Shown here piece by piece: positions 12,140 through 18,984 of a stretch of 34,726 nt of DNA (positions within the stretch are counted from its first letter, which is position 1; every line of letters starts with the position of its first letter). A model generated the notes under the pieces. That model was not told where the DNA came from. It saw only the letters and a program-made list of their open reading frames with translations, and did not search any database. A program made the translations under genes and the position numbers. Source of the stretch: Syntrophomonadaceae bacterium (GTDB taxonomy: Bacteria > Bacillota > Dethiobacteria > DTU022); contig SLHT01000067.1 in the NCBI GenBank assembly GCA_007136055.1, positions 1 to 34,726 on the forward strand. The letters run 5' to 3'.

Positions 12140-14548
12140 TTAATTCCTTAAAGGTTTACCTTTGGTTAGAAAGTGATTGATCCGCTCCTGGGTTTTCTCT
12201 TCGCCGAGGAGCTCCAGGAAGGCCTCTCTTTCGATATCCAACAGGTATTGTTCGCTGACTTGCGAGTTTGGTTTAATATTGCCGCCACAGAGGACGTAAG
12301 CTACCTTTCCGGCTATTTTCTGTTCATATTCGGTGATATAACCGCCCCAGAGCATATTCTGGACGCCGACCTTGAAGGTAGCCAGGCCGTATTCACCAAG
12401 GACCGTGATCGGCTTTTGGACCGGCGGCTCGTAACCTTCCTTGACCATACCCAGGACTGTATTTTTGGCGTCGTTCAGCAGGTAGTCCTGGTTGATCGTT
12501 ATCTTATCAGTCTGCCTTAAAAAGCCCAGTTCGCGGGCATGTTGAGCGCTGGAGGACACAGTGCCCATAGCGATTGCTTCAAATGCTTTTTGAACATAGG
12601 GCAGCCGGTCGACCTTGATATCATCGCGCAACCCTTCGGTCATCCGGATCAGCAGCTCTTTGTTGCCTCCCGCACCGGGAATCAAGCCCATTCCAATCTC
12701 GACCTGACCCATAAAAGTGTCAGCGGCTGCGTGAATGCGGTTGCAGTGTGCTGCCACTTCCATCCCACCGCCTAAAGTCATCTGGAAGGGGGCGGCAACG
12801 ACCGGAAAACGGGAATATTTCAAGGTCATTAAGCTGTTCTGGTACCTTCTGGCCATCTCGTTAATCTGATCCCACTCGCCTGACTGGGCGGCCATTAACA
12901 TCAATACCACGTTGGCGCCGACACAGAAATATTTTTCCTGGTTGCCGACAACAAGGCCGATATAATTCTTCTCCACCTCTTCCACGGCTTCGAAAATGAG
13001 TTCCATGAAGTCGTTGCTTAGCGCCTGCTGTGGGCTGTGCTGCTCGAGGCAGAGAACGCCGTCGCCCATGTCGATCAGGCTGCCGTCATCGTTACCTTTA
13101 ACCAGTTTGTTCTGTTTTTTTAGGGCCGGCAGGCTGATTATTTCCGGGCTTACCGGAACCGGTTTGTAGTTCTTCAATGCGAAGTCGTAATATGAAAGAA
13201 CACCTTTTTCATCTTCCCTGTAGAAGCTTTCAAAGCCTTTGTTGAGCATTTCTTCTACGTTGGCAGGGATGGTTTCGCCTTCGCTTTTCATCCGCTCGAC
13301 GCTTTCTTTGACCCCGATGGCATCCCATTGTTCAAAGGGACCGAGTTTTTGGTTAAAGCCCCAGCGCATCGCCCGGTCGACATTATAAACATCGTCAGAA
13401 ATTTCCGGAATCAGGGAGGCACTGTAAAGAAGGATACGCTTGGTTAACTTCCAGGCAAACGTGCCGGCTTTGTCTTGCGATTCGAGCAGCATCTTGAAGC
13501 CATCTTTTAAGCCGGCCTGCTTGGTTTTGCCGAGAATATCAAAACGTGGTTTTTGCTTGGGTTGGTATTCCAGCCTTTTATAATCAAGCGCCAAAATTTC
13601 CGAGCCTTTTTCACCTTTAACCTTCTTGTAAAAGCCCTGCTTGGTTTTGTCACCGAGCATTTTATGGTCGATCATCTTGTTGATGAAATCAGGCAGAACA
13701 AAAAGGTCTTTTTCTTCCGGATCCTTCGATTTATCATAGACGGTACGGGCCACATGGGCAAATGTGTCCAATCCAACCATGTCGCTTGTGCGGAAAGTAG
13801 CGCTCTTGGGCCGCCCCATTGGCGGTCCGGTAATAGTGTCAACTTCTTCTACTGTCATATCCTCTTCGACCATTAGCCTTAGCGTATAAACAATGCTAAA
13901 AACACCGATCCGGTTGGCGATGAAGTTTGGGGTATCTTTAGCGAAAACGACCCCCTTGCCGAGGACCTTTTCACAGAAGCGATGCATGTAATTGAGTACT
14001 TCTTCAGAGGTGTCATCGCAGGGAATTATTTCTAAGAGCTTCATCCAACGCGGTGGATTGAAGAAGTGGGTGCCCAGGAAATGCTGACGAAACTCCGGTG
14101 AGTTGTCGGCAACCATTTCATCAATGGAGAGACCGGAGGTGTTTGAAGAAACAATTGTTCCTTTTGTCCAGTTTTCTTCAACCTGCTTGAATACCTTTTT
14201 CTTGATATCCATGTTTTCTACGATAACTTCGATAACCCAGTCGACTTCTTTCAGCTTTTCCATGTCATCTTCAAAGTTGCCGGGAGTGATCAGATCTATA
14301 TTTGAGTCGCGGTAAAGCGGTTTCTGTTTGTTTTTAAGCAGTTCTTGTTTTCCATTCCTGGAAAGGCGGTTGCGAACTTCCGAGCTTTCCAGGGTTAAGC
14401 CTTTTTTCTCTTCCTCCGGGGTTAGCTCACGGGGAACAATATCGAGCAGATAAGTTGGAATGCCAACGTTTGCCAGATGTGCGGCAATAGTGGCTCCCAT
14501 TACTCCGGCACCGAGTACAGCAGCCTTTCGGATTTCTTTCAAGGCCAT
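12140..14548 (-). CDS. fadN: FadN-type 3-hydroxyacyl-CoA dehydrogenase / enoyl-CoA hydratase
   Basis: This 802-residue fusion catalyses hydration of trans-2-enoyl-CoA and NAD-linked oxidation of the 3-hydroxyacyl-CoA. The order is that of Bacillus FadN: first the NAD-binding domain (VLGAGVMGATIAAHLANVG, residues 11-29), then the dehydrogenase domain with H161 in GTHFFNPP, a second dehydrogenase-like repeat, and a crotonase domain at the C-terminus with LGGGMEVAAHCNRIHAA and VEIGMGLIPGAGGNKE, where the Glu acts in hydration. This order is the reverse of E. coli FadB. GGAGG lies 8 bases before the ATG. It sits between fadR and fadA on the same strand, and the 67 bp after fadR hold no hairpin or FadR box, so the three probably share one promoter. 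Confidence 0.95.
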   Translation of the reverse strand: MALKEIRKAAVLGAGVMGATIAAHLANVGIPTYLLDIVPRELTPEEEKKGLTLESSEVRNRLSRNGKQELLKNKQKPLYRDSNIDLITPGNFEDDMEKLKEVDWVIEVIVENMDIKKKVFKQVEENWTKGTIVSSNTSGLSIDEMVADNSPEFRQHFLGTHFFNPPRWMKLLEIIPCDDTSEEVLNYMHRFCEKVLGKGVVFAKDTPNFIANRIGVFSIVYTLRLMVEEDMTVEEVDTITGPPMGRPKSATFRTSDMVGLDTFAHVARTVYDKSKDPEEKDLFVLPDFINKMIDHKMLGDKTKQGFYKKVKGEKGSEILALDYKRLEYQPKQKPRFDILGKTKQAGLKDGFKMLLESQDKAGTFAWKLTKRILLYSASLIPEISDDVYNVDRAMRWGFNQKLGPFEQWDAIGVKESVERMKSEGETIPANVEEMLNKGFESFYREDEKGVLSYYDFALKNYKPVPVSPEIISLPALKKQNKLVKGNDDGSLIDMGDGVLCLEQHSPQQALSNDFMELIFEAVEEVEKNYIGLVVGNQEKYFCVGANVVLMLMAAQSGEWDQINEMARRYQNSLMTLKYSRFPVVAAPFQMTLGGGMEVAAHCNRIHAAADTFMGQVEIGMGLIPGAGGNKELLIRMTEGLRDDIKVDRLPYVQKAFEAIAMGTVSSSAQHARELGFLRQTDKITINQDYLLNDAKNTVLGMVKEGYEPPVQKPITVLGEYGLATFKVGVQNMLWGGYITEYEQKIAGKVAYVLCGGNIKPNSQVSEQYLLDIEREAFLELLGEEKTQERINHFLTKGKPLRN

Positions 14549-14615
14549 TAAAATACCTCCTTATTTCATAAGTTTGACATTGTGCATTCTAAAAAAGAGG
14601 ATTAATAAGAAAACT

Positions 14616-15197
14616 TTAATACAGGCCCCTTACCAGCAGTTCAAATAATGGTTCGCTCAAAGCGGTCAGGTCATAGCGTTTTCTGGACATAACCCAACAG
14701 GTAACCACCTCATCTATGCCTCCGAAAACAACTTTTCTGGCAATTCTGGTATCGAGGGTTTGGCGGTAAAGACCCTGCTTTTTGCCTTCGTCGATCACCT
14801 CCTCAATTAAATCGAAGTATCTCTTTAGCGGCCTGGAAATGCCTTCATTAATCGCCTGATCAATCTGTCTTAACTCAATCTGGGTCACCTTGGCCTGGTC
14901 CGGTTTGCCGGCCAGGGTAGTCAGGTGGTAAGTAATTATTTTTCTTAATTTTTCTGTGGCGTTTTGGCATTGTAAAAGCTCGCTGAATAGATCCTCTACA
15001 AAACGGATCATCAAATCCTGGAAGAGGGAGACCAGGATGTCTTCTTTATTCTCGAAGTAGATATAAACGGTGCCGTCAGCTACTCCGGCTTCGCGGGCAA
15101 TATCGGCAACCCGGGTTCGGTGGTAGCCGGTTCGGGCAAAGGTTTTAACGGCGGCATCAAGAATATCATGATGTTTTTCTCCACTTCGCTTGGCCAC
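14616..15197 (-). CDS. fadR: TetR-family fatty-acid regulator FadR (Bacillus type)
   Basis: This 193-residue repressor has the TetR helix-turn-helix at about residues 12-48 (VADIAREAGVADGTVYIYF) and a ligand-binding half ending DEVVTCWVMSRKRYDL, both closely like Bacillus subtilis FadR (YsiA), which represses beta-oxidation genes until long-chain acyl-CoA binds. I place the start at the GTG at 15197, six bases after GGAGG, which gives the family length of about 194. An in-frame ATG at 15230 lies inside the operator and beyond the predicted transcription start, so it is unlikely. It leads the fadR-fadN-fadA unit, and the operator at 15216-15233 implies self-control. Confidence 0.92.
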   Translation of the reverse strand: MAKRSGEKHHDILDAAVKTFARTGYHRTRVADIAREAGVADGTVYIYFENKEDILVSLFQDLMIRFVEDLFSELLQCQNATEKLRKIITYHLTTLAGKPDQAKVTQIELRQIDQAINEGISRPLKRYFDLIEEVIDEGKKQGLYRQTLDTRIARKVVFGGIDEVVTCWVMSRKRYDLTALSEPLFELLVRGLY

Positions 15198-15215
15198 TAT
15201 ACCCCTCCCAATAAA

Positions 15216-15233
15216 TGAATGAAGGCTCATTCG
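15216..15233. promoter_or_regulatory. FadR operator
   Basis: TGAATGAAGGCTCATTCG is an imperfect palindrome (TGAATGA/TCATTCG) matching the Bacillus FadR box TGAATGA-N4-TCATTCA, with one change in the last base. It covers the expected transcription start of fadR, so bound FadR would block RNA polymerase and control the whole fadR-fadN-fadA unit. Confidence 0.85.
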
Positions 15234-15238
15234 TTTCT

Positions 15239-15267
15239 ATTGTATACTCTTTTGAGATAATAATCAA
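15239..15267 (-). promoter_or_regulatory. Promoter of fadR-fadN-fadA
   Basis: On the minus strand TTGATT (15262-15267) and TACAAT (15239-15244) are spaced by 17 bp, each close to the sigma-A consensus. The predicted start falls within the FadR box. Confidence 0.75.
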
Positions 15268-15297
15268 CAGTTATCGCAATTTTTTGGAACTGCCGTA

Positions 15298-15330
15298 GTA
15301 GGATTCAGGAGTCTGAAGTCAAAAGTCAGC
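15298..15330 (+). repeat. Short GTAGGATTCAGGA repeat, copy 1
   Basis: GTAGGATTCAGGA (15298-15310) is followed by GTCTGAAGTCAAAAGTCAG, a low-complexity string of AGTC units. The 13-mer recurs exactly at 21404-21416. Runs of this kind are scattered between genes in several Clostridia; whether this is a mobile repeat family cannot be told from two copies. Confidence 0.35.
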
Positions 15331-15378
15331 TTTTCCTGTTGTATCATGAATTTATCTATGTTAATATATAATTGCTTT

Positions 15379-15402
15379 AACGCCTGCACTAAAGGCGTTT
15401 TT
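15379..15402 (+). terminator. Terminator hairpin upstream of tig
   Basis: AACGCCT (15379-15385) and AGGCGTT (15393-15399) form a 7-bp stem with a 7-base loop, followed by a five-T run and TATTATT. No plus-strand gene precedes it, so it may be a leader (attenuator) element for tig or end a small RNA. Confidence 0.6.
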
Positions 15403-15475
15403 ATTATTGATTTTCTGTTTTCCGGTATCAGGGTTACTATTAAAATTGAATTAAGTGGCAAGGAGAGGAGCATAA

Positions 15476-16846
15476 ATGCTAAAGAGCACTGAAAAACAAG
15501 ATAATAATAAAGTTAAACTGGAAATAGAGGTGGCCGCCCCTGAAGTCGATACAGCGTTGGCCAAAGCTTACCGCAAGGTGGTTAAGGATGTTAATCTGCC
15601 CGGCTTTCGAAAGGGTAAGGTGCCACGCCGTATTTTAGAAACGCGCTTCGGTCCTGAAGTTTTACACGAAGAAGCTCTCGAACTGCTGGTGCCGCCGGCA
15701 TATGAGGAGGCCTTAGAAGAGGCTAATATCGATCCTGTAGGACAGCCCGAATTTGATCTTGTTCAGGTAGAAGAAGGCAAGCCCTTGCTTTTCAATGCTC
15801 TAGTCGAAGTAATTCCTGAGGTTGAGGTGGGTGAATACAAGGGTCTTGAGGTGGAACAGGAAGAAGTTGAAATTGATGACCTGCAGGTTGATCACCACAT
15901 CTATATGCTCAGGGAGCAAAACGCCAGGCTGGTTCCAAAAGAAGGTGAACCGGTTAAAGATGGCGACCTGGTTACAGTTGACTTTAAAGGCTTCATTGAT
16001 GGAGAACCTTTCGGGGGTGGAGAAGCTGAGAACCATTCGCTGGAAATTGGATCTAAATCTTTTATCCCCGGTTTTGAAGAACAGCTGATTGGCGCTAATG
16101 TTGACGAGGAAAAAGAAGTGCAGGTTAAGTTTCCCGATAACTACCGGGAAGATGATATTGCCGGAAAAGAGGCAGTATTTAAGGTGAAAATCAAACAGGT
16201 TAAAGAAAAACAGCTGCCCGATCTCGACGACGAATTTGTTCAGGAAGTCAGCGAACTTGATACTCTTGAAGAAATGAAGGCTGATTTAAAAGAAAAAATG
16301 CAAAAAAATGCTGAAGATCAGTCGAGAATAAAGCTTGAAGAGTCTTTGATCGAGCAGGCGGCCGCTGTTTCAAAAGTAGAACCACCGCAAACTCTTGTGG
16401 AACGGCAGATTGACAGGATGGTAGGCGACATGGAAAATTACCTGCGCTCTCAGGGCATGGAGTTTGATCAGTTTCTTCAGCTCGCGGGGAAAACCAGGGA
16501 AGAAATGCGTGATGAAAGACGGGAAGAGGCGAAACAAAGAACTAAGGCGAACCTGGTTCTTGATGCAATTGCCAAAAAAGAAGGGATCAATATAGAGGAT
16601 GGAGAACTAGATAATAAAATAAATGAGATTGCCGCCAGTTACGATGATGACCCGGCCAGGATCAGAGATATCATTGATAAACAGGGCCGTCTGCCGGTTA
16701 TGATTGAAGAAATGCGTATTCGTAAAGCTATAGATTTATTGGTGGAAGAAGCAAAGATTAAAAAGGTGAAAAAAGAGGAAAAAGCTCCTGAGCAGGAAAA
16801 AGAAGATATAAAAGAAAATGCTGTGCAGAAAGATGCCAAAAAGTAG
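15476..16846 (+). CDS. tig: Trigger factor
   Basis: Trigger factor is the ribosome-bound chaperone and prolyl isomerase that meets nascent chains. The 456 residues show the N-terminal ribosome-binding domain with LPGFRKGKVPRRILE (the GFRxGxxP signature), a central FKBP domain (about residues 160-245; VTVDFKGFIDGEPFGGG and IPGFEEQLIG), and a helical C-terminal chaperone domain. The tail after about 420 is a Lys/Glu-rich extension, longer than in E. coli. AAGGAGAGGAG precedes the ATG. It heads the run tig-clpP-clpX-lon-engB, an order common in Firmicutes. An intergenic space of 132 bp separates it from clpP, with a CTTGTTT/AAACAAG inverted repeat, so clpP may also have its own promoter. Confidence 0.98.
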   Translation: MLKSTEKQDNNKVKLEIEVAAPEVDTALAKAYRKVVKDVNLPGFRKGKVPRRILETRFGPEVLHEEALELLVPPAYEEALEEANIDPVGQPEFDLVQVEEGKPLLFNALVEVIPEVEVGEYKGLEVEQEEVEIDDLQVDHHIYMLREQNARLVPKEGEPVKDGDLVTVDFKGFIDGEPFGGGEAENHSLEIGSKSFIPGFEEQLIGANVDEEKEVQVKFPDNYREDDIAGKEAVFKVKIKQVKEKQLPDLDDEFVQEVSELDTLEEMKADLKEKMQKNAEDQSRIKLEESLIEQAAAVSKVEPPQTLVERQIDRMVGDMENYLRSQGMEFDQFLQLAGKTREEMRDERREEAKQRTKANLVLDAIAKKEGINIEDGELDNKINEIAASYDDDPARIRDIIDKQGRLPVMIEEMRIRKAIDLLVEEAKIKKVKKEEKAPEQEKEDIKENAVQKDAKK

Positions 16847-16978
16847 TATACTGGTCTATGAAGACAAAAAAGGCTTGTTTTTAGATCAGAATTAAATAAT
16901 AATAAACAAGTAATTAAGAACTGAAAATAAGAGACATAGAGGAGCAACTAACAGAAGCTGTAAGAAGGAGGTTTTATT

Positions 16979-17566
16979 GTGAGTGTTTTAGTGCCTATGG
17001 TTGTAGAACAGACCAGCCGTGGAGAAAGAGCGTATGACATATATTCCCGCTTGCTTAAAGATCGTATTGTATTTTTAGGCACCGCCATAGATGAAAATGT
17101 AGCTAACCTGATCGTAGCCCAGATGCTTTTCCTGGAATCTGAAGATCCGAAAAAGGACATTAACTTGTATATCAATTCTCCTGGCGGGTCGGTTTATGCC
17201 GGGATGGCTGTTTATGATACAATGCGCTACGTTAATCCGGCTGTTTCCACCATTTGTGTCGGGTTGGCTGCCAGCTTCGGTGCAGTCCTGCTCGCTGCAG
17301 GGGATAAAGGGAAGCGCTATGCCCTGCCCAATTCAAGGGTCATGCTGCACCAGCCTGCAGGGGGAGCCCAGGGGCAGGCTGTCGATATTGATATCCATGC
17401 CCGCGAGATCCTGAAGATCAGGGAAACCTTAAATGAAATTTTATCCGATCACACCGGCCAGCCGGTTGAAACAATAGCAAAGGATACCGACCGTGATTTC
17501 TTTATGTCTGCTCAAGATGCAGTGAAATATGGTTTGATAGATGAAATACTAACTAACAGAAGCTAA
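16979..17566 (+). CDS. clpP: ATP-dependent Clp protease proteolytic subunit
   Basis: ClpP forms the 14-subunit serine protease chamber that degrades proteins unfolded by ClpX or another Clp ATPase. The 195-residue protein has the triad S99 (GLAASFGAVLL), H124 (MLHQPAGG) and D173 (DRDFFMS), and SPGGSVYAGMAVYD in the handle region. The propeptide is short, as in other Firmicutes ClpP. The start is GTG, with AAGGAGG seven bases before it. clpX follows after 33 bp in the same direction, so the two are likely cotranscribed. No CtsR operator (tandem GGTCAAA-like heptads) is visible upstream, so the usual Bacillus heat-shock control is not evident. Confidence 0.98.
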   Translation: MSVLVPMVVEQTSRGERAYDIYSRLLKDRIVFLGTAIDENVANLIVAQMLFLESEDPKKDINLYINSPGGSVYAGMAVYDTMRYVNPAVSTICVGLAASFGAVLLAAGDKGKRYALPNSRVMLHQPAGGAQGQAVDIDIHAREILKIRETLNEILSDHTGQPVETIAKDTDRDFFMSAQDAVKYGLIDEILTNRS

Positions 17567-17599
17567 CCCAAATAAATGGAGATGAGGTGAACTCTCCAC

Positions 17600-18859
17600 A
17601 TGTTTAAATTTAATGAAGAAAAAGGACATTTAAAGTGCTCATTTTGCGGAAAGACCCAGGAACAGGTCCGAAAGCTTGTTGCAGGCCCGGGGGTATATAT
17701 TTGCGATGAGTGCATAGAGCTTTGCAACGAGATCATCGAAGAGGAAATTGGCGAAGATGCTGAATTGGGTTATGTTGAACTTCCTAATCCGCAGGATATT
17801 AAGGACGTGCTCGATCAATATGTAATTGGGCAGGAACTTGCCAAGAAGAGTCTCTCGGTTGCGGTTTATAATCACTACAAAAGGGTCAATGCAAGTCAAA
17901 AAGTAGAAGATGTTGAACTGCAGAAAAGTAACATTGCCTTGATTGGGCCGACCGGGGTTGGAAAGACCCTTTTAGCCCAGACCCTGGCCCGCATTTTAAA
18001 TGTTCCTTTTGCTATTGCCGATGCCACCTCGCTAACTGAGGCCGGCTATGTCGGCGAAGATGTCGAAAATATCCTGCTTAAGCTGATCCAGGCCGCAGAT
18101 TATGACCTGGAAAAAGCAGAAAAAGGGATCATTTATATTGATGAGATCGATAAGATTGCCCGCAAAACGGATAACCCTTCCATTACGCGCGATGTTTCAG
18201 GGGAAGGTGTTCAGCAGGCCCTGCTGAAGATCCTTGAGGGAACGGTTGCCAGTGTGCCACCCCAGGGCGGGCGAAAGCACCCTCATCAGGAATTTATGCA
18301 GATCGATACTACAGATATCCTTTTCATCTGCGGCGGGGCTTTCGATGGCCTGGAAAAAATTATTCAGAATCGTGTTGGCAGTAAAGGGATTGGTTTCGGG
18401 GCTGAAGTTATGACTCGCGATGACGGCAATCTTGGTGAAGTCCTGAAGCAGATCCTGCCCCAGGATTTACTCAAATACGGTTTAATACCCGAGTTTGTGG
18501 GTAGAATTCCCGTTATTGCTACTCTTGATCCCCTGGACAGCGAAGCTTTTGTACGTATCCTTACTGAACCTCGCAATGCCCTGGTCAAGCAGTACCAGAA
18601 AATATTTGAAATAGATGGCGTTACTCTTGAGTTTAAAGAAAGCTGCCTGTTGGCGATTGCCGAAGAGGCGATGAAAAGAAATACAGGGGCCAGGGGTCTG
18701 CGGGCTATCCTTGAAGAAATCCTGCTTGATGTTATGTTCGATTTGCCGTCCAGGGGCGATATTGAACGCTGCGTAATGACAAAGGAAGTTGTCACTAACA
18801 AAGAAAATCCGATCCTGGCCACTAAGAATAAACGTAAGAAAAAAGAGGAAAGTGCATAA
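17600..18859 (+). CDS. clpX: ClpX, ATP-dependent unfoldase subunit of ClpXP
   Basis: ClpX recognises tagged proteins and feeds them into ClpP. The 419-residue protein has the N-terminal C4 zinc-binding domain (C13, C16, C35, C38), the Walker A GPTGVGKT at 116-123, Walker B in IIYIDEIDKIA, the substrate-gripping pore loop YVGED and the IGFGAEV loop that docks to ClpP. Sensor residues lie in the C-terminal domain with NTGARGLRAILEEILLD. GAGGTGAAC precedes the ATG. It follows clpP closely and is ended by a hairpin at 18913-18953 before lon. Confidence 0.98.
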   Translation: MFKFNEEKGHLKCSFCGKTQEQVRKLVAGPGVYICDECIELCNEIIEEEIGEDAELGYVELPNPQDIKDVLDQYVIGQELAKKSLSVAVYNHYKRVNASQKVEDVELQKSNIALIGPTGVGKTLLAQTLARILNVPFAIADATSLTEAGYVGEDVENILLKLIQAADYDLEKAEKGIIYIDEIDKIARKTDNPSITRDVSGEGVQQALLKILEGTVASVPPQGGRKHPHQEFMQIDTTDILFICGGAFDGLEKIIQNRVGSKGIGFGAEVMTRDDGNLGEVLKQILPQDLLKYGLIPEFVGRIPVIATLDPLDSEAFVRILTEPRNALVKQYQKIFEIDGVTLEFKESCLLAIAEEAMKRNTGARGLRAILEEILLDVMFDLPSRGDIERCVMTKEVVTNKENPILATKNKRKKKEESA

Positions 18860-18912
18860 CTTAGAAATTACTGATACAACAGGGTCTAAAAAGATTATTA
18901 AAGGTAGATTTT

Positions 18913-18953
18913 AGCGGGAAGCGAATATTACAATTAATTGTGCTTCTCGCTTT
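18913..18953 (+). terminator. Terminator between clpX and lon
   Basis: AGCGGGAAGC (18913-18922) pairs with GCTTCTCGCT (18942-18951), ten pairs with one G:U, and is followed by TTTAACTTTT. It should reduce read-through from clpX into lon. Confidence 0.6.
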
Positions 18954-18984
18954 AACTTTTCAATTTGAAAGGTGGTTTTTGAAT

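Noticed and set aside
15264..15473. A 69-codon minus-strand frame between fadR and tig
   Set aside because: It spans the fadR -35 box, the repeat and the terminator hairpin, with no ribosome site or family resemblance.
16847..16978. CtsR or HrcA heat-shock operators before clpP
   Set aside because: Neither tandem CtsR heptads nor the CIRCE inverted repeat is visible here or before lon.
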